Shown: positions 8,734 to 16,833 of the stretch, piece after piece
Layout: every line of letters begins with the position of its first letter
How positions within the stretch are numbered: the first letter of the stretch is position 1
NCBI RefSeq assembly: GCF_003330765.1
Contig: NZ_CP024903.1
Span: 1,860,001 to 1,924,000 of the forward strand
Reading direction: 5' to 3'
Source of the DNA: Burkholderia pyrrocinia
GTDB lineage: Bacteria > Pseudomonadota > Gammaproteobacteria > Burkholderiales > Burkholderiaceae
DNA length: 64,000 bases
The notes under the pieces: generated by a model
Told to the model about the DNA's origin: nothing
The model's input: the letters and a program-made list of their open reading frames with translations, nothing else
Database searches by the model: none
Made by a program: the position numbers and the translations under genes

Positions 8734-9693
8734 TCAAAACAGTTCGAGTTCACCCGATTCGACCATCAGCCCCACGTCCTGCACCGATTCGCGAAAATCC
8801 TCCGGCGACCAGCTGAGGCTGAACACGAAACGCTGGTCGAGACAGACGGACCGCCCCGATGCCGGGTCGGTCATCCGGTACTTGAAGCAGAGCTGCGGAC
8901 AGTCGCCGCCGAACGAGATGAACTTCTGCTTGTGATTGACGACGAGCGGCACCTGCACCGGATGCCGCGCCAGCGCCTCGGCGTCGCCCAGATAGCGGTT
9001 CTTGAACGCGCCCCACACGAGGTTGGTCAGCTCGCCGAGTACGCTGTTCACGTCGCGGAAATCCGGCGCGCGGCCGTCGTCGCGCGTGCCGCCGAGCATG
9101 TCGAGCAACGGTTGCTCGCTCGTCTGCAGCAGCATGTAGCCGCGGCACCATGCGCTTTCGAGCGCGATCAGGCTGAACACTTCGCCGAAGATGATCTGGT
9201 CGCGGACGATGCACGGCGTGTCGCGCTCGATCGTCATGCCCGGGAACAGGCTGTCGAGCCGCGCCTCGGTGATCTCCGAGATGCCGCGCACGAGCGCGTT
9301 CGGATAGTCGCGGCCGAACAGGTATTCGTCGATCGCGCGCTTGAGCGGCGTCATGTCGTCTGCGACGTAGGCCGCGCACGCGACGCGCGCGAGCGCGTCG
9401 GGCAGCCCGTCGCGCGACGCGAGCGATTCGCGGCGCAGGATAATCGGCAGTTCGGGCCGCAGCGCATCGATCTGCGTCGCGATGATCGCGCTCTCGGCCG
9501 GCGAGCCGCCGTAGTCCTCGGCGAGCAGGATCGCGCCCAGATCGATGTTCGAACGCAGCACCTTCAGCAGCCGGTTGCGCCGCACGGTCAGGCCGACCAG
9601 GTTGTGCTCGTCGCAGAAACGCTTGATCGCGTCGGCGTGCGCGCGGCTGTCGTCTAGCACGAGCACCTTGCTGACGGGTTGGTCTTCGGTCAT
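8734..9693 (-). CDS. Pseudo-receiver plus CheX-like phosphatase fusion
   Basis: A 319-residue protein. Residues 7-110 look like a receiver domain, with the acidic pair D14-D15, but the usual phospho-acceptor site reads LLAEDYGGS, so its state is uncertain. Residues 150-319 match the CheC/CheX/FliY phosphatase fold; the catalytic ExxN signature is visible as E221-L-T-N224. The protein would dephosphorylate CheY-type receivers, perhaps under control of its own receiver. It ends in SGELELF, a tail also found on the upstream CheX protein. The start ATG at 9691-9693 was chosen where receiver similarity begins. It is 22 bases downstream of the other CheX gene. Confidence 0.82.
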   Translation of the reverse strand: MTEDQPVSKVLVLDDSRAHADAIKRFCDEHNLVGLTVRRNRLLKVLRSNIDLGAILLAEDYGGSPAESAIIATQIDALRPELPIILRRESLASRDGLPDALARVACAAYVADDMTPLKRAIDEYLFGRDYPNALVRGISEITEARLDSLFPGMTIERDTPCIVRDQIIFGEVFSLIALESAWCRGYMLLQTSEQPLLDMLGGTRDDGRAPDFRDVNSVLGELTNLVWGAFKNRYLGDAEALARHPVQVPLVVNHKQKFISFGGDCPQLCFKYRMTDPASGRSVCLDQRFVFSLSWSPEDFRESVQDVGLMVESGELELF

Positions 9694-9715
9694 CTCAAGG
9701 GTTCCTAATGGTCGG

Positions 9716-10288
9716 TCAGAACAGTTCGAGCTCGCCGCCGGTATCCACCGCGGCCGTTTCCGGCACATGGAAATCGACCGGCGCGTTCGCGCACACGCAC
9801 AGCGTCGCGCCGACCCGCACGTCGCCGTCGAGCGTCAGGTCGTACGCGGCCACGTGGTCGGGCGCGAGCGCGGGCAGGTAGTCGATGCTCGCGCCGCTCA
9901 GCAGGTAAGGCGTCGACATCCCGAGATGGGGAAACGGCGCGGTCAGCGCCTGGTTGATCGCGCCGCAGCACAGGTTCGCGACTTCCATGAACGCTTCGGG
10001 CAGCGGCCGCTGGCTGCTGGTGCCCACCGTCGCACCGGCGAAGCGGCGGCGCGTCGAATCGTCGTCGCTGAAGCGCAGCGCGAGCAGCAGGCGGAAATGC
10101 AGCGCCGAGATCGTCAGCACCGCGACGTGCTCGGGCACCTTCGGCGTCGATCGGGACTTCGCGCGCGCGTGATCGTGCGCGTCGCCGACGGACGGCCGGA
10201 TGTCGCACACGCCGCCGGACGCGAGCCGCGTGCGCGCCGCATCGAAAAAGATCCGCTCGAAGCCGGCCTTCGCCTGCGCGCTGATCAC
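9716..10288 (-). CDS. CheX-like phosphatase-domain protein
   Basis: A 190-residue single-domain relative of CheX, with the ExxN catalytic signature as E102-V-A-N105 and the second half of the fold repeating around residues 125-175. The expected activity is dephosphorylation of a CheY-type receiver. The start is a GTG at 10286-10288, which overlaps the stop codon of the MCP-like gene as GTGA and is preceded by GGAGAGG. Its C-terminus is GGELELF, nearly the same as the neighbouring receiver-CheX fusion, which hints at a shared docking partner. Confidence 0.8.
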   Translation of the reverse strand: MISAQAKAGFERIFFDAARTRLASGGVCDIRPSVGDAHDHARAKSRSTPKVPEHVAVLTISALHFRLLLALRFSDDDSTRRRFAGATVGTSSQRPLPEAFMEVANLCCGAINQALTAPFPHLGMSTPYLLSGASIDYLPALAPDHVAAYDLTLDGDVRVGATLCVCANAPVDFHVPETAAVDTGGELELF

Positions 10289-11031
10289 GCCGCCTCTCCT
10301 TCGACCCGCGCGTGCAGTTGCCCGGCCAGCGTCTCGACGGTCGCGAGCGCGGCCGTGATCATCTTGCCGCCGGCCTGGATGTCCTGGAACGTCGCGGCCG
10401 TCACGAGGTCGTTGCGGTTCAGGCTGTCGCGATAGCTGTTCGACAGTTGCTGCGAACGCGCGGCCAGCCCGCGCACCTCGCTCGCGACGATCGAGAAGCC
10501 GCGCCCGGCCGTGCCCGCACGTGCGGCCTCGATCGACGCGTTCAGCGACACGATCGACACATGCGCGACGATCGCCGACAGTTCGTGGTTCTTCGCGCGC
10601 ATGTCCTGGTTCTGCGTGGTCAGCGAGATCATCTGCTCGTGCCAGCGCTCGAACGTGCCGGCGAGCCCACGCAGGCGCGCGGCTTCGTCGGCGATCTTCA
10701 TCGCATGCTGCGCAAGCGCGGCGCGGTCGGCCGACAGCGCCTGCAGCATGTCGCGCTGCGTGCCGGTCGCGGCGGCCTCGCGCGCCAGCGCATCCTCGAG
10801 CTGCGCCTCGCGGTGTGCCCATGTGTCGGCCGCCTCCGCATGTGCCGACGCCGCCTGTTCGGCTCGCGCGTCGGCCGCGTCGAGCGCGCCGCGTAACGCG
10901 GCCGCGTCGTGTTCCATCGCCGCGACGAGCCGCTTGCGCGTCACGCGAAACACGACCGCCGCCACCACCGCGACGACAACGCCGCCCGCCAGCGCGGCGG
11001 CAATCTGGATCATCCACGCCTGCACGATCAC
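10285..11031 (-). CDS. Minimal methyl-accepting chemotaxis-like protein
   Basis: A 248-residue protein with one N-terminal membrane anchor (about residues 9-29), a long coiled coil, and a short MCP signalling hairpin around residues 150-200, where NASIEAARAGTAGRGF and VASEVRGLAARS match the conserved tip. It has no periplasmic sensor and no HAMP domain, so it cannot sense external ligands in the usual way; it may be a scaffold or cytoplasmic coupler for the kinase encoded just upstream. The start is a GTG at 11029-11031 using the GGAG at the end of the kinase gene. It lacks the tail pentapeptide for CheR docking. Confidence 0.85.
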   Translation of the reverse strand: MIVQAWMIQIAAALAGGVVVAVVAAVVFRVTRKRLVAAMEHDAAALRGALDAADARAEQAASAHAEAADTWAHREAQLEDALAREAAATGTQRDMLQALSADRAALAQHAMKIADEAARLRGLAGTFERWHEQMISLTTQNQDMRAKNHELSAIVAHVSIVSLNASIEAARAGTAGRGFSIVASEVRGLAARSQQLSNSYRDSLNRNDLVTAATFQDIQAGGKMITAALATVETLAGQLHARVEGEAA

Positions 11032-11035
11032 TTTG

Positions 11036-13408
11036 TCACTCCGCTACGCCGATATCAGCGATGCGCGCGTGCTCATGCACCGCGCCGTCCGCCGCGAAGC
11101 GTGCCGGCAGCGACACGATCGTCTCGAACGCGCGATACGGCGCGCCGACGCGATCGTCGGTGAAGCGCAGCGCGATATCGCCGCCGTCGCGCTTCAGGAA
11201 GCTGCGCACCGCGTCCATGCCGACACCGCGCCCCGACACTTCGGTCACCGCGTGCGCGGTCGAGAAACCCGGCCGGAAGATCAGTTCGGCCACCGCGTCG
11301 TCGGACAGCGCCGCTTCGTTGTCGGCATCGATCCAGCCGCGCTCGCGCGCGATGCCGCGAATCCGGTCGAGCGCGAGGCCGCGGCCGTCGTCGCCGAGCA
11401 CGAACCACAGCTCGCCGCCGCCCACGCCCACCGCGATGTCGATCGTGCCGGACGCCGCCTTGCCGGCCGCGCGCCGCTCGTCCGACGATTCGATTCCGTG
11501 GTCGATCGCGTTGCGCAGCAGGTGCATGAACACGTTCTTCAGCGTCGCGCCGATCTCGCTGCGCACGCGATGGCCGTGGCTGTCGATATGCACGACGGGC
11601 GCCGGCTTGCCGAGTTCGGCCGCGAGCGACGGCAGCGACTCGATCACGCCGCCGAGCGCGTCGCCGATGCCCTGCGTGCCGAGCTGGCTCAGCATGCGGC
11701 GCACGGCATCGCGCGCCGCATGCCAGTCGGCCGCATTCGCCGGATCGGCGCCGTCGAGCACGCGCAAGCTTTCGCTGATGTGCGCGCGCTCGACCATCAG
11801 GTAGTCGGCCCCGCCCTGTACCGGTTCGCCGCTGCGGCCGAGCGTGACCGCGTTGATCGTCGCGTAATGGTCGACAGCCTCGCGTACGCGCGCCAGATCG
11901 TCCATCAGCGCGTCGCGGTTCCACTCGGGGCCGCCGTCCGCGCGGCGCAGCGATTCGTACGCCTGTTCCGCTTCATGGACGATGTTCGTCAGGTGCTGGA
12001 GGCTGTACGTGCGCGCATTGCCCTTGATCGTGTGCATGTTGCGGAACAGTGCCGCGACGATCGAGTGATCGGCGCGCTCGTGCTGGCGGATCATCCGCTC
12101 GTTGTCGCTGAGGAAGCCCTTCGCGCTGTGCACGAAGTCGTGGAACTTGTCCTGGCTGATCGACAGGATCTCGCCGATCATCTCGAGGCGGCGCTGCTGC
12201 TCGCCGGCCTGCGCGGTCAGTTCGCGAATCTCGGTCACGTCGCGCACGCACAGCATCAGGCGCACGACCGTGTCGGTCTCGTCGGTGATCGCCGACCAGC
12301 TCAGGTCGAGCCACTTCTCGCGGCCGTCCGGCATCCGCTTCGCGACTTCGTTGACGAGCAGGTGCGCGTTGAAATCGAAATTCATGCTGTCTTCGCCCAG
12401 GCATGCGTGCACCGCCGCGTCGACCTGCGAGCGCGCGTCGGCGCCGATCCCCGAGTCGTCGAACACGAGCGTCATCAGGTCGCGGCCGGCGATGTCGTTG
12501 GTCTCGAAGATGGTTTCGAGGTACGCCGAATACTCCGCATGCACGACGCCGCCTTCGACGACGGTCAGGATCCCCTGCTGCATGTTCTGCAGCATCGCCT
12601 GGATGTCCGCCGTCTTCTGCTTGAGCTGCGCGGCGTTCTCCTGGATCTTCTCGATCATCCCGTTGAACGCGACGATCGAATGGCCGATCTCGTCCATCCG
12701 CCCCACCGGCACGCGGCGCGTGAAATCCTGGCTCGTCGCGATCTCGCTCATCATCGTCTGCATCCCGATCAGCGGGCGCGTAATCTGGCGATACAGCACG
12801 AAGCCGAGCGCGGTCAGCAGCACGATCACCGTGCCGGCGACGCCCGCGATCGCGGTCGCCGTGGTCGCGAGCATCCCGTTCAGCGCGCTGATCGCGTCGT
12901 CCTTCTGGCGGTTCTTCTCGACGCGCAGCGTGTCGACGATGCTTTCGAGTTCGTCGCGATACTGCGCGACGTTCGCGAACAGGTAGGCCTGCGCCATCTC
13001 GGCCTTGCCGTCCGTCCTCATCTTCACGGTGTCGTCGATCGCCGCGAAATAGTTCGCGGCGCTGTCCTTCGCCTGCGTGACGAGGCCTTCCTGCGCGCGG
13101 CCGACCGCCGATTTCGCCTGCACATCGAGCGCGGCGCGCAGCGCGGCCTGCTTCGCCTTCAGCTCGTCGCGCGCCTGCGCGGCGGTATTCGCATCGGGCG
13201 CGTAGACGAGCGTCATCGTCGCGATCTGGATGTTCTTCACATCGGCGACGAGATCCGCCGACGCGAGCGCGCTCGGCACGATTCCCTGGGTGACCTGGCG
13301 CACCTCGGATGCGCTCTTGCGCGTCTGGTACACGGCATAGATGCCGATCGCGGACAGCGCGAAGAACGTCAGGACGACTAGCAGCGTAATGCGATGACGG
13401 ATGGTCAT
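11036..13408 (-). CDS. Membrane CheA-like hybrid sensor kinase (sensor-HAMP-Hpt-HATPase)
   Basis: A 790-residue protein. Membrane segments at about 7-27 and 182-206 enclose a four-helix periplasmic sensor like those of MCPs; a HAMP domain follows (about 207-260), then a PAS-like region (270-395), an Hpt domain with the phosphorylatable H459 in NMHTIKGNART, and a HATPase with N633 in LLRNAIDHGIE, DDGRG near 673 and GRGVGMD near 727. The order resembles CheA but the sensor is fused in front and the protein stops right after the ATPase: there is no CheW-like regulatory domain and no typical P3 dimer motif that I can see. It should sense a periplasmic signal directly and pass phosphate to CheY-type receivers. 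First gene of the five-gene operon. Confidence 0.92.
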   Translation of the reverse strand: MTIRHRITLLVVLTFFALSAIGIYAVYQTRKSASEVRQVTQGIVPSALASADLVADVKNIQIATMTLVYAPDANTAAQARDELKAKQAALRAALDVQAKSAVGRAQEGLVTQAKDSAANYFAAIDDTVKMRTDGKAEMAQAYLFANVAQYRDELESIVDTLRVEKNRQKDDAISALNGMLATTATAIAGVAGTVIVLLTALGFVLYRQITRPLIGMQTMMSEIATSQDFTRRVPVGRMDEIGHSIVAFNGMIEKIQENAAQLKQKTADIQAMLQNMQQGILTVVEGGVVHAEYSAYLETIFETNDIAGRDLMTLVFDDSGIGADARSQVDAAVHACLGEDSMNFDFNAHLLVNEVAKRMPDGREKWLDLSWSAITDETDTVVRLMLCVRDVTEIRELTAQAGEQQRRLEMIGEILSISQDKFHDFVHSAKGFLSDNERMIRQHERADHSIVAALFRNMHTIKGNARTYSLQHLTNIVHEAEQAYESLRRADGGPEWNRDALMDDLARVREAVDHYATINAVTLGRSGEPVQGGADYLMVERAHISESLRVLDGADPANAADWHAARDAVRRMLSQLGTQGIGDALGGVIESLPSLAAELGKPAPVVHIDSHGHRVRSEIGATLKNVFMHLLRNAIDHGIESSDERRAAGKAASGTIDIAVGVGGGELWFVLGDDGRGLALDRIRGIARERGWIDADNEAALSDDAVAELIFRPGFSTAHAVTEVSGRGVGMDAVRSFLKRDGGDIALRFTDDRVGAPYRAFETIVSLPARFAADGAVHEHARIADIGVAE

Positions 13409-13565
13409 GAGTCCAGCTCCCCGCAGCGATCCGGCTTCGATCGCCCTTTGGTCTATTGAAAGAATGTGAGCGCCGAATTATCGGGGATGGTGTATGACTG
13501 TCCGATGACCGTTAATCAATCGATCATTGAGGAAAATGCAATGGTTATTTGTGGCGGGAAAAGTC

Positions 13566-13592
13566 TAAAGTTTCTCGCGGGCCTGCCGTTAA
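13566..13592 (+). promoter_or_regulatory. Candidate sigma-28 (FliA) promoter
   Basis: TAAAGTTT (13566-13573) and GCCGTTAA (13585-13592) are separated by exactly 11 bases. The enterobacterial FliA consensus is TAAAGTTT-N11-GCCGATAA, so 15 of 16 positions match. It points right, away from the chemosensory operon, into a 390-base stretch without an annotated gene. Any transcript would start near 13600. It may drive a small RNA or the short reading frame at 13605. Confidence 0.5.
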
Positions 13593-13604
13593 CCTCTGGA
13601 CTCC

Positions 13605-13703
13605 ATGACCCGCGCGGCTGCACGCTTTGCCGAATCGGCAAAGCAGCGGATCTTCATTGTTTTAATCGTATTCCGCCGAATCGATTTTATTCAATACCGG
13701 TAA
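13605..13703 (+). CDS. Possible 32-residue peptide downstream of the sigma-28 site
   Basis: A short ATG-to-TAA frame beginning about 13 bases after the candidate sigma-28 -10 box. The product would be basic at its N-terminus with a short hydrophobic run IFIVLIVF. There is no clear ribosome binding site, so translation is doubtful, and an untranslated RNA is an equally good reading. The rest of 13409-13801 is comparatively AT-rich regulatory DNA; for the kinase operon I see only a weak minus-strand promoter, CGGACA-N16-GATAAT, near 13475-13502. Confidence 0.2.
   Translation: MTRAAARFAESAKQRIFIVLIVFRRIDFIQYR
13624..13644. repeat. 21-base palindrome downstream of the sigma-28 site
   Basis: GCTTTGCCGA and its exact inverse TCGGCAAAGC are separated by one A. 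It could be an operator or the stem of a hairpin in the rightward transcript. No T-run follows directly. Confidence 0.4.
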
Positions 13704-13772
13704 AACGTTTGCGCATTATCGCGTGAGTCGATTTGTTTCCGCCCCTTCTTGCGGAAAATACCGGATTCGATG

Positions 13773-13794
13773 CGCGGGCCCTCGCCGGCCCGCG
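13773..13794 (-). terminator. Hairpin downstream of the M14 deacylase gene
   Basis: CGCGGGCC-N6-GGCCCGCG lies 8 bases after the stop codon of the leftward operon ending at 13802. It lacks a strong T-run but is well placed as the operon end. Confidence 0.5.
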
Positions 13795-13801
13795 TCGTCG
13801 T

Positions 13802-14812
13802 TCACGGATCGAGCGCGCCGCCCGACCAGCCGGCCGACGGCCGCGAACCCGTCAGCTTCAGTGCGACGTCGCCCTGCGCGACCAGACGCTCGCGGTTGCG
13901 CGTGACGATGCGCCCGGCCTGCGGCGCGACCAGCACATGTTCGCTGCCGGGCACGCCCGGATGCGCGACGATCCGCGCGACGCGCTCGCCGGCCTCGACC
14001 GTCGCGCCGAGTTCGCGTTCGTACACGAGCACGCCCGACACGGGCGCGAGCACGGTTTCCATGTGCGCGATCGGCACGGCTTCGCCGTGCCAGTCATGCG
14101 CGCCGGGTGACTCCGCGATCACGCCGCGGCCGCGCAGGAACGCAAGCACGCCGTCGGCGTCGCGTTCGGCGAGCGCATCCGACACGTCGGACTGCCCGCG
14201 CAGCTCGACGGTCGCGACGAACCGGTCGCGCAGGCCGCCATCGCGCGCCCAGTGCGCGGCGACGGCGCCTTCGAACGCGCCGTCGTCGTCCTCGTCCCAC
14301 AGGATCGCGACATCGACGCCGAGCGCCGCCGCGAGATCGCGGCCGGCCGGCCACAGGTCGCGATGCAGGTACACGTATGGCAGCGCTTCGGAATCGGTGT
14401 GGAGATCGAGCACGATATCGGCTTCGCACGCGGCGCCGAACAGCGTGCGCTGCCACGCGGCGAATGTCGTCGCGGGCCGGCGCGCGGCCGTCGATTCATG
14501 GAAATGCCGGTTGAAATTGCGGTGCGTCGTTTCGTGGAAGCGACCGAGCAGCCGCCCCTGCCGGAATTGCGCGAGCCCGAGCGGGTTCGCCTGCGGCACG
14601 ACCGTCACCGTGCCGCGCAGCACGCCGCGATCGTGCGCCGCGCACAGTTGCGGCAGCAACCGGTGCAGCACGAGCATGCCCGCGATCTCGTCCGCATGCA
14701 CGCCGGCCTGCAGGTGCACGCGCGGCCCGTCGCCGGCCGACAGCCGCCATGCGCGGATCGCCAGCGGCTGCCCGCCGTCGCCCGGCACCTGCCACGTCAG
14801 CGTTTCGATCAT
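13802..14812 (-). CDS. M14-family deacylase (succinylglutamate desuccinylase/aspartoacylase-like)
   Basis: A 336-residue zinc amidohydrolase. The zinc ligands H39 and E42 in GVHADE and H138 in LDLHTDSE are present, as is the RNFNR substrate-binding segment and the catalytic E203 in TVELRG. The C-terminal part resembles a lipoyl-like beta domain seen in this family. The enzymes remove an acyl group from the alpha-nitrogen of an amino acid. It is the last gene of the arginine-type transporter/AruH operon, 41 bases after aruH, which suggests release of arginine or a related amino acid from an N-acyl form (inference). ATG at 14810-14812 with AAGGAGA upstream. Confidence 0.88.
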   Translation of the reverse strand: MIETLTWQVPGDGGQPLAIRAWRLSAGDGPRVHLQAGVHADEIAGMLVLHRLLPQLCAAHDRGVLRGTVTVVPQANPLGLAQFRQGRLLGRFHETTHRNFNRHFHESTAARRPATTFAAWQRTLFGAACEADIVLDLHTDSEALPYVYLHRDLWPAGRDLAAALGVDVAILWDEDDDGAFEGAVAAHWARDGGLRDRFVATVELRGQSDVSDALAERDADGVLAFLRGRGVIAESPGAHDWHGEAVPIAHMETVLAPVSGVLVYERELGATVEAGERVARIVAHPGVPGSEHVLVAPQAGRIVTRNRERLVAQGDVALKLTGSRPSAGWSGGALDP

Positions 14813-14853
14813 CGTCTTGTCTCCTTCAGGATCGGTGCGTCATTCACGATGGT

Positions 14854-16047
14854 TCACGACGATGAACGCGCACCGGAGCCGACGCTCGCGACGAAGGCCA
14901 CAATGCGCTCGCACGCGTCGGCCAGTTGCGCGTCGTCGACAACGAAGCCGAAGCGCACGAAACCCGATGCCGTATCGCCGAACGCGCTCGCGTCGAGCAG
15001 CGCGACCTGCTTCGCGCGGAACAGCCCCCATGTGAACGCATGGGCGTCGAGCCCCGTGCCGCGCACGTCGACCATCATGAACATCCCGGCCTCCGGCAGC
15101 AGGCAGCGCAGCCCCGGCACGTCGCGCAGGCGCGCGTACGCGAGGTCGCGGCGGCGCCGGTAGAGTTCGCGCATGTCCGCGACGATCGCGGCCTTGTTGT
15201 CGAGCGCCGTGACAGCCGCCTGCTGGATGAAACCCGGCAGCCCGTACAGCATGCACAGCGCGAGCCGCTCCGCATGCTCGATCAGCTCCGTCGGGCCGAT
15301 CGCCCAGCCGACCCGCCAGCCCGGCATCGCATGCGATTTCGACAGGCTGCCGATCGTCACCGTCCGCTCGGCCATCCCCGGCAGCGACGCGATGCTGACC
15401 ATGTCGCGCTCGAACGTCAGCGCCGCATACACCTCGTCGGACACGACCCACAGATCGCGCTCGCATGCGAGCCGCGCGATCCGCTCCAGATCGGCGCGCG
15501 GCATCACGACGCCGGTCGGGTTGCACGGCGTCGCGAAGAAGATCTCCTTCGTGCGCGGCGTCACGGCCGCTTCGAGCGCGTCGAAGTCGAGATGAAAGCC
15601 ACGCGACGCGTCGACGGGCACCGGCACGAGCGTCGCGCCCGACGCGCGCACGCTCGCCTCGTAGGTGAGATACATCGGCTCCGGCACGATCACCTCGTCG
15701 CCGGCCTCGCACAGGCACATCGCCATCGCGAACAGCGCGTTCTGCGCGCCGGCCGTCACGATCACGTGCTCGGGGCCGACCGCCTGCCCCGACGCTTTCG
15801 CGTGCTCGCGCGCAATCGCCGCACGCAGTTCGGCGCGGCCGCGCACTTCGCTGTAGTGTGTGTCGCCGCCGCGCAGCGCGGCGACCGCGCGCTCGACGAT
15901 CACGTCGGGCGTCGCGAAATCCGGGTCGCCCACGCTCAGGATGATCGCCGGCTCACCGGCCGCGACCGCCTGCTGCGCGGCGTAATGAATGTCCCATGCG
16001 GTCGTGCGCTTGCCCTGCAGACGATCGACCAGCTTCGAATAGTTCAT
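14854..16047 (-). CDS. aruH: Arginine:pyruvate transaminase-like aminotransferase
   Basis: A 397-residue fold-type I aminotransferase, class I/II. PLP contacts N176, D204 and Y207 and the Schiff-base lysine K237 in SLSKSHAM are in place. From memory, the opening (WDIHY, LSVGDPDF), the THYSEVRG segment and the LALCMLYGLPGFIQ segment match Pseudomonas aeruginosa AruH, which transfers the amino group of L-arginine to pyruvate giving 2-ketoarginine and alanine. The context supports this: a basic amino acid ABC transporter directly upstream and an AruI homologue in a neighbouring operon. ATG at 16045-16047, GGAGGA upstream. Strict arginine specificity is not proven by sequence. Confidence 0.88.
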   Translation of the reverse strand: MNYSKLVDRLQGKRTTAWDIHYAAQQAVAAGEPAIILSVGDPDFATPDVIVERAVAALRGGDTHYSEVRGRAELRAAIAREHAKASGQAVGPEHVIVTAGAQNALFAMAMCLCEAGDEVIVPEPMYLTYEASVRASGATLVPVPVDASRGFHLDFDALEAAVTPRTKEIFFATPCNPTGVVMPRADLERIARLACERDLWVVSDEVYAALTFERDMVSIASLPGMAERTVTIGSLSKSHAMPGWRVGWAIGPTELIEHAERLALCMLYGLPGFIQQAAVTALDNKAAIVADMRELYRRRRDLAYARLRDVPGLRCLLPEAGMFMMVDVRGTGLDAHAFTWGLFRAKQVALLDASAFGDTASGFVRFGFVVDDAQLADACERIVAFVASVGSGARSSS

Positions 16048-16100
16048 GCGTCCTCCATCGCGCGGCGCCCGCCCGGCAACCGCGTCGTCAGTTGGTTCAT

Positions 16101-16796
16101 TCAGCGCGGCATGCGCACCGGTACGCGCCGCTCGAGCCGGCCGAACGCGCGCTCGATCACGAAAGCGAGCGCGACATAGATCACCGCGATCGCGAGCAGC
16201 GGCTCGTAGGTCCGCAGCGTCTGCGCGCGGATGTAGTTCGCCGCGCCGAGCACGTCCATCACGGCGACCGTCGACGCGAGCGCCGTCGATTTCAGCAGCA
16301 TCACGGTCTCGCCGGCAAGCGTCGGCAGCAGGATCTGGATCGCGCGCGGCAGCCACACGCGGCGCGCGATCATCGACGGGCGCATCCCCATCGCGCGCGC
16401 CGCCTCGATCTCGCCTTTCGGCACGCCGCGCAGGCCCGCGCGCAGCACCTCGCCGACATACGCGCCGACGCTGATCACGAGCGCGAACGCGACATACCAG
16501 AAGCCGTCGCGCAGGAACGGCCACATCACGCTGTCGCGCAGCGCCGGCCAGCCCGCGAACAGCGAGCCGACGCCGTAGTAGATCAGGTAGATCTGCACGA
16601 GCAGCGGCGTGCCGCGTATGACTTCGGTGAAGGCCTTGCTGCCCCGCGCGATGAGCGGATTCGACGACAGCCGCGCGAACGCGACGACGATCGCGAGCCC
16701 GAAGCCGAATACGGCCGAGATGACGAGCAGCTTGACGGTGGTCAGCACGCCGAGCAGCAGCAGCGACCCATAGGAGGACAGTACGCTCAGATCCAT
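16101..16796 (-). CDS. Basic amino acid ABC transporter permease (HisM/AotM-like)
   Basis: A 231-residue inner-membrane permease with about five hydrophobic segments. The IRGTPLLVQIYLIYYG motif and the EAA loop EIEAARAMGMRPSMIARRVWLP identify the His/Arg/octopine subfamily. It would pair with the permease encoded 37 bases upstream to form the membrane channel. The ribosome binding site is weak, but translation may be coupled. Confidence 0.93.
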   Translation of the reverse strand: MDLSVLSSYGSLLLLGVLTTVKLLVISAVFGFGLAIVVAFARLSSNPLIARGSKAFTEVIRGTPLLVQIYLIYYGVGSLFAGWPALRDSVMWPFLRDGFWYVAFALVISVGAYVGEVLRAGLRGVPKGEIEAARAMGMRPSMIARRVWLPRAIQILLPTLAGETVMLLKSTALASTVAVMDVLGAANYIRAQTLRTYEPLLAIAVIYVALAFVIERAFGRLERRVPVRMPR

Positions 16797-16833
16797 GACG
16801 TTGGCCCGATTCGATGACGAGGTGTGGTGCGAC

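Noticed and set aside
10511..13381. Plus-strand frame of 956 codons opposite the sensor kinase
   Set aside because: The composition is low-complexity Arg/Ala/Asp-rich and it mirrors the codon pattern of the real kinase gene, which has clear domains.
13478..13504. Sigma-28 promoter for the chemosensory operon on the minus strand
   Set aside because: A CCCGATAA -10-like element is present but the expected -35 reads CGGACAGT, which does not match TAAAGTTT.
13466..13726. Possible 86-residue protein in the region right of the kinase gene
   Set aside because: No ribosome binding site or domain; the sigma-28-like promoter lies inside it, so the region is better read as regulatory DNA.
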